In this document: in pieces, positions 17,434 through 25,130 of the stretch
Layout of the letters: every line of letters begins with the position of its first letter
Numbering within the stretch: position 1 is the first letter of the stretch
NCBI GenBank assembly: GCA_018830885.1
Contig: JAHJRI010000450.1
Span: forward strand, 1 to 54,427
Reading direction: 5' to 3'
Length of the DNA stretch: 54,427 nt
Source: a bacterium
GTDB lineage: Bacteria > SAR324 > XYD2-FULL-50-16
Notes under the pieces: generated by a model
Databases searched by the model: none
Told to the model about the DNA's origin: nothing
The model's input: only the letters and a program-made list of their open reading frames with translations
Made by a program: the position numbers and the translations under genes

Positions 17434-18453
17434 ATGGCGGAGAATTCAGCAGATAACAGGATTCTGGAGGTGAAACATCTGGTGACCACTTTTGCGACGG
17501 AAACCGGACCGCTGCGAGCCGTGGACGGGGTCAGCTTTTCCGTCAACAGGGGAAAGTCCCTGGGAATTGTGGGCGAGTCGGGGTGCGGAAAAAGTGTCAC
17601 ATCACTGTCCATTCTGCGTCTTCTGCCGAAACCCGCCGGGTGTATAGCCGGGGGTGAGGTCTGGTTCGACGGGGTGGATCTGGTTCGTCTGACACCTGAT
17701 GAGATGCGCTATATCCGGGGAAAGCGTATTTCCATGATTTTTCAGGAACCCATGACGGCCTTGAACCCGGTACACCGGATTGATAAACAGCTGGGTGAGG
17801 TCTACGCTCTCCATTTCCCGAAAATGTCCCTGGCTGAGATCCGCTCGGCATCGATCGAGCTGTTAAACAAGGTGGGGATCTCTGATCCGGATCAACGTCT
17901 GCGGGACTATCCACACCAGTTGTCGGGCGGCATGCGGCAGCGGGTGATGATTGCGATGGCGCTGGCCTGTCGTCCCCAGATCCTGATTGCGGACGAGCCG
18001 ACAACGGCCCTGGACATGACCATACAGGCCCAGATCCTGACCCTGATGAAATCCCTGCAGCAGGAAACGGGGATGGCCATCATCTTCATTACCCACGACC
18101 TGGGAGTGATTGCCGAAACGTGCGATGATGTCGTGGTCATGTATGCCGGTACTGTGGCGGAAAGGGCGCCGGTCAACGATCTTTTCAAATCTCCCAAACA
18201 CCCTTATACCCTGGGATTGCTGGCATCCATCCCCAGGCTGGAAACGCCCCCCAAACAAAGGCTGGCGACCATTGAGGGGATGGTTCCGGATCTTCAGAAT
18301 ATTCCTGAGGGGTGCCGGTTTCAAAATCGCTGTCACTATGCCCAGGATCGATGTCGAGAGGCATCACCCCCTGAAGAAACCGTGGCGGGTGATCATCGGG
18401 TCAGCTGTTACCGGTGGCAGGAAATCAGCCTGCAAAAAAAAGGGGATTTCTAA
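17434..18453 (+). CDS. peptide ABC transporter ATPase 1 (DppD/OppD-like)
   Basis: 339 residues. Walker A GESGCGKS (47-54), signature [15 protein letters not shown], Walker [13 protein letters not shown], the H-loop THDLGV, and a C-terminal oligopeptide-transporter extension with the cysteine motif [14 protein letters not shown]. In E. coli the Yej ATPase is one fused protein (YejF); here the two halves are separate genes, more like Dpp/Opp. AGGA precedes the ATG. The stop overlaps the next ATG (TAATG), so the two ATPases are made in equal amounts. Confidence 0.92.
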   Translation: MAENSADNRILEVKHLVTTFATETGPLRAVDGVSFSVNRGKSLGIVGESGCGKSVTSLSILRLLPKPAGCIAGGEVWFDGVDLVRLTPDEMRYIRGKRISMIFQEPMTALNPVHRIDKQLGEVYALHFPKMSLAEIRSASIELLNKVGISDPDQRLRDYPHQLSGGMRQRVMIAMALACRPQILIADEPTTALDMTIQAQILTLMKSLQQETGMAIIFITHDLGVIAETCDDVVVMYAGTVAERAPVNDLFKSPKHPYTLGLLASIPRLETPPKQRLATIEGMVPDLQNIPEGCRFQNRCHYAQDRCREASPPEETVAGDHRVSCYRWQEISLQKKGDF

Positions 18454-19460
18454 TGGCCAGCAAGCTTTTGCGTGTCAAAAATCTGAAACAGCATTTCCTG
18501 GTCCATGGCGGGATCCTGTTTCGAAAGCTTGGGCAGGTATCTGCCCTGGACGGGGTCTCGTTTTCTGTCAACCAGGGGGAAACCCTGGGGCTGGTCGGTG
18601 AGTCAGGATGTGGTAAAACGACACTGGGCCGGTCGGTGATTCGTCTCTACAAGCCGACAGCAGGGGAGATCGTTTTTGACGGGATCAATATCACCCATCT
18701 GCGCCAGAAAGAATTGCGGGACTTGCGTCGGGAAATGCAGATGATATTTCAGGATCCGTATGAATCCCTGAACTCCCGCCACACGGTTGGTGAGATCCTG
18801 GAAGAGCCCTATGTGATCCATAACATCGGGACACGCCAGGAGAGACAGCGACTGGTATCGGAACTGCTGGACCGGGTCGGGCTGTCCCCGGGGGCGGTTC
18901 AACGGTATCCTCACGAGTTCTCAGGCGGTCAGCGCCAGCGAATCGGGATTGCACGGGCCATCACGCTCAAACCGAAACTGGTTGTTTGTGATGAACCGGT
19001 ATCGGCTCTGGATGTCTCTATTCAATCTCAGATTCTGAATCTTTTAAATGACCTGCAGGAAGAGATGGGGTTGACCTATCTTTTCATCACCCATGACCTG
19101 GCTGTCGTCAAACACATGTCGGATCGAATCGCGGTGATGTATCTGGGCAAGATTGTGGAAACCACTTCATCCGAGCGAATCAACAGCCACCCCTTACACC
19201 CCTACACCCAGGCACTGATATCAGCCATTCCCATTCCCGATCCGGCCAGACACCGCAAAAAAGTCATTCTGGCTGGTGATGTCCCGTCCCCCCTGCATCC
19301 GCCATCGGGCTGTGCCTTTCACACCCGCTGTCCGGTTGTCCGGGAAATCTGCCGGACCGCTGAACCGCTGCTTGAAAAACATCCGTCCGGTGAAGCGCAC
19401 TGGGTGGCATGCCACTTTGCCGGGGATATCAATCTGCTGGATGCCCCGGTGCATCCATGA
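18453..19460 (+). CDS. peptide ABC transporter ATPase 2 (DppF/OppF-like)
   Basis: 335 residues from the ATG at 18453, which overlaps the stop of the first ATPase. Walker [14 protein letters not shown]-loop in [13 protein letters not shown], signature [15 protein letters not shown], Walker [14 protein letters not shown]-loop [13 protein letters not shown], and the cysteine-rich C-terminal segment [14 protein letters not shown]. It heterodimerises with the preceding ATPase to power the YejB/YejE channel. It is the last gene of the operon and converges with porB, separated by 50 bp with no obvious terminator. Confidence 0.92.
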   Translation: MASKLLRVKNLKQHFLVHGGILFRKLGQVSALDGVSFSVNQGETLGLVGESGCGKTTLGRSVIRLYKPTAGEIVFDGINITHLRQKELRDLRREMQMIFQDPYESLNSRHTVGEILEEPYVIHNIGTRQERQRLVSELLDRVGLSPGAVQRYPHEFSGGQRQRIGIARAITLKPKLVVCDEPVSALDVSIQSQILNLLNDLQEEMGLTYLFITHDLAVVKHMSDRIAVMYLGKIVETTSSERINSHPLHPYTQALISAIPIPDPARHRKKVILAGDVPSPLHPPSGCAFHTRCPVVREICRTAEPLLEKHPSGEAHWVACHFAGDINLLDAPVHP

Positions 19461-19510
19461 GGGAGGGGGTGAGGCAACCCTGTTCCGGATAGACGCGTTC
19501 CGTTGCCGGT

Positions 19511-20431
19511 TCACATATTCATGTGAAAGGGTTCCATCATCGACCGTTGCAGCAGAATCTTCCACTCATAATCCACCCGTCTCTGAATATGGGCGATATT
19601 CTCGGCACTGAGATGGCTGAACCGGCCCTGGGCCTTTAAGTATTTTTCCACGGGCAGGTTTTCAGGCTCCATGTTGATATGGTAGGATTCCCCGTCCATC
19701 ACTTCGTAGAGGGGAAAAATCTTTGTATGGGTTGCCAAGCGGGCGATTTCGATGCTTTTTTCAGATGATATTTTCCATCCCGGTGGACAGGGAGAGAGGA
19801 CATGGATAAAGGTTGTGCCCCTGGTATCGGCCGCCCTTTTGACTTTGGCGATCAGGTCATGGGGCCAGGCGACGCTTGCAGTTGCGCAGTAGGGGATCTT
19901 GTGCCCGGTCAGGATCTGGATGATGTTCTTCTTGGGGCCTGATTTGGGAAACGAGGCCGGGGTCGTTGTTGTCCAGGCCAGTTCGGGGGTGGCCGATGAA
20001 CGTTGGATACCGGTATTCATGTACGCCTCGTTATCGTAGCAGACATAAATGATGTCCTCGTTGCGTTCCGCTGCACCGGACAGGGACTGCAGACCGATAT
20101 CAAAGGTCCCCCCATCGCCGGCAAAAGCCAGGACATGGGTATCGTTTTTTCCCTTCAGATCCAGCGCGGCACGCACACCGGAAGCCGCAGCGCCGGCTGT
20201 TTCGAAGGCTGTGTGCAGAACCGGGATATTCAGAGAGCTGTAGGGCCAGTTCCCGGCGATGATCGACCAGCAGGAAGCCGGTATGACGCAGATGGTATTG
20301 GGTCCCAGGGCTTTCAGGCAATGTCGCATGATCATGGATCCGCCGCACCCCTGGCAGGAGAGGAACCCTGACTGCATGTACTCTTCCTGGGGGTAACGAT
20401 CACTGACGATGGGTTCAGGTGTGACTGTCAT
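19511..20431 (-). CDS. 2-oxoacid:acceptor oxidoreductase, beta subunit (thiamine diphosphate binding)
   Basis: 306 residues. The N-terminal CQGCG motif (C26, C29) and a following Cys resemble the [4Fe-4S] ligands of PorB-type subunits. The thiamine diphosphate motif runs from GDGGTFDIG to CYDNEAYMNTG. HVLSPCPPGW is typical of pyruvate and ketoisovalerate oxidoreductases. It is the last gene of the gamma/FAD-FeS/alpha/beta operon, 25 bp after the alpha gene, with AAGGA before the ATG. Reaction: oxidative decarboxylation of a 2-oxoacid to acyl-CoA. Substrate (pyruvate, branched 2-oxoacid or 2-oxoglutarate) is not settled by the sequence. Confidence 0.92.
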   Translation of the reverse strand: MTVTPEPIVSDRYPQEEYMQSGFLSCQGCGGSMIMRHCLKALGPNTICVIPASCWSIIAGNWPYSSLNIPVLHTAFETAGAAASGVRAALDLKGKNDTHVLAFAGDGGTFDIGLQSLSGAAERNEDIIYVCYDNEAYMNTGIQRSSATPELAWTTTTPASFPKSGPKKNIIQILTGHKIPYCATASVAWPHDLIAKVKRAADTRGTTFIHVLSPCPPGWKISSEKSIEIARLATHTKIFPLYEVMDGESYHINMEPENLPVEKYLKAQGRFSHLSAENIAHIQRRVDYEWKILLQRSMMEPFHMNM

Positions 20432-20456
20432 AAGCGTTCCTTCGGTCTGTCAGGTT

Positions 20457-21617
20457 TCAGTTAAAGGGTTTCAGTCCCATCCAGACGGAGGCTGGCAGGG
20501 GTGTCGGGCTGCTGTCTGCCTGTTTGATGATATCTTCAATCAGGGCGGGGGTGATCCCTCTGCCACCCAGCCCGGCGATATAACTGTGCACCTGAGGTGC
20601 ATCGGGAAGATTGGCAATGGCGCCTTTGATCTCGTCTGCAAAAATTCCCCCTTTTCCCCAACTGCAATTTCGGTCAATGACAATCGCCTTTTTTCCGGAG
20701 CCGAGAATCGTTCTGACCACCTCGGCTGGAAAGGGTCGGAATACCCTCATTTTCAGCAGCCCGATTTTACGACCGGTTTTTCTCAGCTTCTCAATGACCA
20801 GCCTGGCAGGGCTGGTGGCACTGCTGCTGGTGATGAGGATGGTTTCTGCGTCGTCACAGTAAAGCGATTCAACCAGATCATAGGAACGCCCGAAGTGGTT
20901 GCCAAAGGAGCGACCCACATCCGGGATAACGGTTTTGGCCGTTTCGTGGGCCTGCTGCAACCGATAGCGCATTTCCATGTAATTGTCCGGCATGATCAGT
21001 CCATAAAAAGCGCTGGGATTGTCAGGATCAAGAAAATGCGCCGGTTCGAAAGGTGGCAGCCAGCTGTCAACAAGCTCCTGGTCCGGTATGTCCACCGGTT
21101 CATAGGTATGGCTGAGGAAAAAGGCGTCATAACAGACCATGACCGGCAGATTGACCTGTTCGGCAATCCGGTACCCCTGGATGATAGAGTCCAGGACTTC
21201 CTGATTATCTTCGACATAGATCTGGATCCATCCCGTATCCCGCTGGGCGAGGGAATCTCCCTGATCCGCCCAGATATTCCACCCGGGGGCCAACGCCCTG
21301 TTGACATTCACCATGACGATGGGCAGTCGGGCACCGGCAGCCCAGTGAAGCAGTTCATGCATCAGGGCCAGCCCATTGGAGCTGCTGGCAGTGAATGATC
21401 GGACCCCGGTGGTTTCAGAGGCGATGACCGATGCCATCGCCGAATGTTCCGACTCCACCTTCAGAAACTTGGCATTCAGTCGTCCATCACCGCACATTTC
21501 GGAGAGCTCTTCGACAATGTGGGTCTGAGGCGTGATGGGGTATGCAGCGATCATTTGCACCCGGGAGAGCTTGGCCCCCCAACTGGCAGCATGGTTTCCC
21601 ATGAGGACCTTCTTCAT
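20457..21617 (-). CDS. 2-oxoacid:acceptor oxidoreductase, alpha subunit
   Basis: 386 residues from ATG 21617 (GGAGGAAGAACA before it); the longer open frame to 21797 runs into the upstream gene and is not used. It is a PorA-type subunit: MKKVLMGNHAASWGAKLSRVQMIAAYPITPQT, then VESEHSAMASVIASETTGVRSFTASSSNGL, the pyrimidine-binding part of the thiamine site. GGRGITPALIED is the C-terminal hallmark. Its ATG overlaps the FAD/Fe-S subunit stop (ATGA). The alpha and beta subunits form the catalytic core. Confidence 0.93.
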   Translation of the reverse strand: MKKVLMGNHAASWGAKLSRVQMIAAYPITPQTHIVEELSEMCGDGRLNAKFLKVESEHSAMASVIASETTGVRSFTASSSNGLALMHELLHWAAGARLPIVMVNVNRALAPGWNIWADQGDSLAQRDTGWIQIYVEDNQEVLDSIIQGYRIAEQVNLPVMVCYDAFFLSHTYEPVDIPDQELVDSWLPPFEPAHFLDPDNPSAFYGLIMPDNYMEMRYRLQQAHETAKTVIPDVGRSFGNHFGRSYDLVESLYCDDAETILITSSSATSPARLVIEKLRKTGRKIGLLKMRVFRPFPAEVVRTILGSGKKAIVIDRNCSWGKGGIFADEIKGAIANLPDAPQVHSYIAGLGGRGITPALIEDIIKQADSSPTPLPASVWMGLKPFN

Positions 21618-23377
21618 TGTTCTTCCTCCATGATCATTGCGGCGCGGGGACATTCGTTGACACAGATACCGCATCCCTTGCAATAGTCCAGGGCGATCTG
21701 ATACCCGTTTTCCCCGGGCTTGTTTTTCAGAACCGCGATATCCGGACAGAACATGTAACAGTTGTCGCACTGGGTACAGACACCGCAATGGAAACACCGT
21801 TTTGCTTCAATGACCGCTGAATCAAGGTCCAGGCCGCTGTTGACCTCATCAAAGCCGGTCATCCGTCGGGCAATACCCAGGGTTTTGATTTTCTGCCGGG
21901 CTGCCTTGGTAAAGTAGTGGGTGTTCAGATTTTCGAAGACGGCCGTTTTCCCGGAATCAGCCTGCTGAAGATGGGCATTTCCGGATTGAAGATACCGGCT
22001 GACGGACAGGGTGCCGGTTTCGCCGATGGAAATCCGGGATTTGATGGTTTCAAGATCCAGATCGTTAAAAAAGGCGTCGATGGCACAGGCCGCTGTTTTC
22101 CCGGATCCAATGGCCGCCGCCACATTGTGGACCGACAGGGCGGCGTCGCCTCCGGCGAACACGTTTTTCTGACTGGTTTGTCCCCATGGATTGACGGCAA
22201 TCATGTTACCGGTGCATTCAATTTCCGGCGGCAGCCAATCCAGGTCGGTTGATTCTCCGATGGCGGTGATGACTGAATCTGTCGGGATCGTAAATTCGCT
22301 GTCCGGGACCGGTTCCGGTCTCCTGCGACCGGATGCATCCGGGGCGCCCAGCTTTGTTTTCCGGAACTGAACGCCCGTAACACGATTTTTCCGGGTCAGT
22401 ATTCGGACAGGCTGGGTTAGAAAACTGATCTGAACACCTTCCTTCAGGGCTTCGTTGACCTCTTCCGCAAAGGCCGGCATTTCATTCCGGGACCGCTGGT
22501 AACAGATCGAAACCTGACTGCCCAGCCTCAGGGCACATCTGGCGGAGTCGATAGCGGAATTTCCGCCGCCAATGACGATGGTCTTTGTTCCCAGGTCCGG
22601 TGATTGACCGTCGGAGACCTGCTTCAGGTAGTCCAGTCCGCCCAGTACCCCGGTGGCGTTTTCCGAAGGGATGCCCAGCCTGCGACTCCGATGACCCCCG
22701 ATGCTGATGAACACAGCATCAAATTTTGCCAGGTCGGACCATGGCATATCGGCCCCGACCTTCACCCCGCAGCGTATTTCAACCCCGTTGGAGACGATAT
22801 TGTCAATTTCTGCGTTCAGAATCTCCCTGGGGAGACGGTATTCCGGGATGCCGTATTTCAAAAGACCCCCCGGTTTTTCCAGGGCCTCGAAGATGGTCGG
22901 CTGGTGCCCCATCCGGGCAAGATGGTATGCGGCCGTGAGACCCGAGGGCCCGGCACCGATAATGGCGACTGTTTTGCCGCTGTCCGGTCGGATCTTTTCA
23001 GGGGCGATGATCCGCAGGGCCTGGTCACCCGCTATTCTCTCCAGGGTGTGAATGGCGATGGGATCGTCGAACCGGGACCGGTTGCAGACTGTTTCGCAGG
23101 GGTGATAGCAGACTCTGCCGCAAACAGCGGGAAAAGGGCTTTCTTCACGGATCAGATGCAGGGCTTTTTTCAATTCGCCTTTTTCGAGCAGTCGCATTAA
23201 TCCTTCCACATCATTCCCAGCAGGACATCCCTGGTTGCAGGGAGGAACCTGGTTCTGGTATTTGGGTCTCAGATAACGCCAGGTACCCGTCTTGTTCCAC
23301 AGCATACTGGCTTCGGAAATGATGGTTTCCGGCATCTCCTGCAGGGTCCGGTATTGAATCGGTTTTTCATCAGACAT
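21614..23377 (-). CDS. GltD-like NAD(P)/FAD oxidoreductase fused to a 2[4Fe-4S] ferredoxin (delta) domain
   Basis: 587 residues from ATG 23377 (AGGAGC upstream). The N-terminal cysteine set (C47, C51, C86, C90, C94, C98) and GAGPSG (141-146) match the glutamate-synthase small-subunit family, binding Fe-S and FAD. A second Rossmann motif, VIGGGNSAID, should bind NAD(P). The C-terminal 70 residues carry CFHCGVCTQCDNCYMFCP and CKGCGICVNECP, the two-cluster PorD-type ferredoxin domain. It sits inside the oxidoreductase operon, between gamma and alpha, so it probably couples 2-oxoacid oxidation to NAD(P) reduction, as described for KorABC-type enzymes of aromatic-degrading bacteria. Electron bifurcation is conceivable but unsupported. 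Confidence 0.9.
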   Translation of the reverse strand: MSDEKPIQYRTLQEMPETIISEASMLWNKTGTWRYLRPKYQNQVPPCNQGCPAGNDVEGLMRLLEKGELKKALHLIREESPFPAVCGRVCYHPCETVCNRSRFDDPIAIHTLERIAGDQALRIIAPEKIRPDSGKTVAIIGAGPSGLTAAYHLARMGHQPTIFEALEKPGGLLKYGIPEYRLPREILNAEIDNIVSNGVEIRCGVKVGADMPWSDLAKFDAVFISIGGHRSRRLGIPSENATGVLGGLDYLKQVSDGQSPDLGTKTIVIGGGNSAIDSARCALRLGSQVSICYQRSRNEMPAFAEEVNEALKEGVQISFLTQPVRILTRKNRVTGVQFRKTKLGAPDASGRRRPEPVPDSEFTIPTDSVITAIGESTDLDWLPPEIECTGNMIAVNPWGQTSQKNVFAGGDAALSVHNVAAAIGSGKTAACAIDAFFNDLDLETIKSRISIGETGTLSVSRYLQSGNAHLQQADSGKTAVFENLNTHYFTKAARQKIKTLGIARRMTGFDEVNSGLDLDSAVIEAKRCFHCGVCTQCDNCYMFCPDIAVLKNKPGENGYQIALDYCKGCGICVNECPRAAMIMEEEQ

Positions 23378-23390
23378 CAGAACAGCTCCT

Positions 23391-23939
23391 TCAGACGATG
23401 GTTGTGTTGAAGGCAATGGTGGCCGCTTGAATATTTTCCGCCGCTTTTGTCGGCACCTCTTCCTTGATTGCCTCACAGACGGATTCCAGCTTGACCAGAC
23501 CGGTACACCTGGCGAAAGCGCCACAGATAGCGGTGTTGACAATCGGCGCGCTGCGGCTGCCCAGATGAAGGTCGGCAGCAATGCGACTGGCATTGATACA
23601 GGCGACCCGGAACTGCTTCAGATTCTCAACGTCGATGGGTTTTAGGTCGGTGTTGATCAGGATCCAGCCATTTTCGGCCAGGCCGGCAGTGACGTGGACG
23701 ACGTCGATCAGGGTATGGTCTAGAACGATGACATGGTCCGGTTTGTCGATATCGCTCCGAATCAGGATCTTGTCCTTGTCGAGGCGCAGAAAGGCTTCTA
23801 CAGGGGCTCCTCTCCGTTCGACCCCGAATTTGGGAAAGGCCTGCACATAGTTCCCTTCCCCGAACATTGCTACAGCCAGGATTTTAGAAGCGATCACCGC
23901 TCCCTGTCCCCCTCTGCCGTGCAATCGGATCTCAATCAT
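23391..23939 (-). CDS. 2-oxoacid:acceptor oxidoreductase, gamma subunit
   Basis: 182 residues with the gamma-subunit start MIEIRLHGRGGQGAVIASKILA and the RRGAPVEAFLR and ITPRQ-like positions typical of PorC/VorC. AGGAG lies before the ATG. It is the first enzyme gene of the operon, 15 bp behind the XRE-cupin regulator and 13 bp ahead of the flavin/Fe-S subunit gene. The gamma domain closes the coenzyme-A site in this enzyme family. The final residues (NTTIV) show a normal length, so the gene is complete. Confidence 0.92.
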   Translation of the reverse strand: MIEIRLHGRGGQGAVIASKILAVAMFGEGNYVQAFPKFGVERRGAPVEAFLRLDKDKILIRSDIDKPDHVIVLDHTLIDVVHVTAGLAENGWILINTDLKPIDVENLKQFRVACINASRIAADLHLGSRSAPIVNTAICGAFARCTGLVKLESVCEAIKEEVPTKAAENIQAATIAFNTTIV

Positions 23940-23954
23940 GGGATCTCCTGGGTT

Positions 23955-24566
23955 TCAAGAAGGGTTTTGGCCTCCGGGCAGCAGGACGAAGATTCCTTTA
24001 GGATTGCCGGGACCGATACCCCTGAGGACATGGGGTACATTTGAGTAGTAATAGAGGGCATCTCCCGGTCTGAGCGTGATGCGCCGCTCGTCGGTGATAA
24101 ATTCGATCTCCCCTTCCAGACAGTAACAGAACTCTTCGCCTTCATGGGAAAGGGGAACCGGGTTCTCCTCGATCCGGGAATCAAATTCCACCAGGAATGG
24201 TTCCATCTGTTTTCCCGCCAATCGGTAGGCGAGTGCCTGATAGTTGTAGGTCATTCGGGCAGGATCAGCTTCTCTGCTCTTGGCGACAGAGAGGCGTTCG
24301 TTGGCTCGTGTCAGCTCAATTTTATCCAGTGATGTCTCGTGCACGAAAAAATGGTCGACCTTGACGCCCAGCACCCTGGCGAGATTTAAAAGCGTTGCCA
24401 GGGTGGGTGGTATCACGTCGTTTTCAATCTGGGACAGCAGGGTCGGGGTAATATTGACTTGTTGTGACAGTGTGTCAACCTGGATTCCTTTTTCTTCACG
24501 GAGGGCGCGAATTTTCCTGCCGATTCCCAGCCGCTTCAATTCTTCCATTGTGCTGCGATTATCCAT
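23955..24566 (-). CDS. XRE-family regulator with C-terminal cupin sensor domain
   Basis: 203 residues. An N-terminal helix-turn-helix (about 14-69: IRALREEKGIQVDTLSQQVN, then TPTLLSQIENDVIPPTLATL) and a cupin domain (about 115-195: SHEGEEFCYCLEGEIEF, RITLRPGDALYY, PHVLRG). Proteins of this build sense small metabolites and often repress neighbouring catabolic genes. The gene leads the 2-oxoacid oxidoreductase operon with only 15 bp before the gamma gene, so it likely controls that operon and itself. AGGAAAAC precedes the ATG. Candidate operators lie just upstream. Confidence 0.93.
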   Translation of the reverse strand: MDNRSTMEELKRLGIGRKIRALREEKGIQVDTLSQQVNITPTLLSQIENDVIPPTLATLLNLARVLGVKVDHFFVHETSLDKIELTRANERLSVAKSREADPARMTYNYQALAYRLAGKQMEPFLVEFDSRIEENPVPLSHEGEEFCYCLEGEIEFITDERRITLRPGDALYYYSNVPHVLRGIGPGNPKGIFVLLPGGQNPS

Positions 24567-24570
24567 GTTT

Positions 24571-24643
24571 TCCTGATATGAAAAAGGCTTTCCTGACCGC
24601 TGCTGGCGGTAAAAACCGAATCAGGATCAGGAAAATTTCCTGA
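24571..24643. promoter_or_regulatory. candidate operators for the XRE-cupin regulator
   Basis: A perfect 17-bp palindrome, TCAGGAAAATTTCCTGA, lies at 24627-24643, about 60 bp upstream of the regulator ATG. Further TCCTGA/TCAGGA half sites occur at 24571-24576, 24591-24596 and 24621-24626. The cluster of the same hexamer in both orientations between start codon and upstream DNA is the expected place for an autoregulatory site. Seen directly; binding is inferred. Confidence 0.5.
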
Positions 24644-24726
24644 ATGAATTGTCCTGGGAGATGGTTTTAATATCCACTGATATTATATCATTTTGAAATC
24701 CATTATACAAGTTGGAGAGGGCTGCC

Positions 24727-24899
24727 GGGTGCACCAAATATATGTGGGTACCAGTAAGCGGAAAGCGGTTGTTTGTTCAGAAAACCTTGGAAGCCAGGGA
24801 TGGATTCCAGGAGCTCCAAGGATGGATTCATGCGTTTTTCTGAATAAATAACCTCTTGAAGCGGTTATGATCAAATACCCACATGTTTTTGGTGCACCC
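24727..24899 (-). mobile_element. MITE-like foldback element, copy B, with 8-bp direct repeat
   Basis: 173-bp element with ends GGGTGCACCAAA and TTTGGTGCACCC (perfect 12-bp inverted repeats extended imperfectly to ATGTGGG/CCCACAT). It is bounded by the 8-bp direct repeat GGGCTGCC (24719-24726 and 24900-24907), consistent with target duplication. In reverse complement it matches copy A at 9808-9979 throughout. No transposase is encoded. Between its right end and the next gene (24908-25130) nothing could be recognised. Confidence 0.85.
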
Positions 24900-25130
24900 G
24901 GGCTGCCCCAATGATAGCGACCCTCTTTATTTCATGGAATGCAGGGCAACCATGCGTGCTGTGTTCGACGGTTTGTTGTGGCCGCGTCGGTTGGTGCGAT
25001 GGGATCTGCTCTGTTCCGGTTGTCAGGCACACTTTTGCGGTTGGAGGATCCATGTGGCCTGGTCTGGTAGCTATTGCCACGGAGACCAATCGTGTTGGCC
25101 GGGGGAAGTTATGATCTTGTTGCGGGGGTC

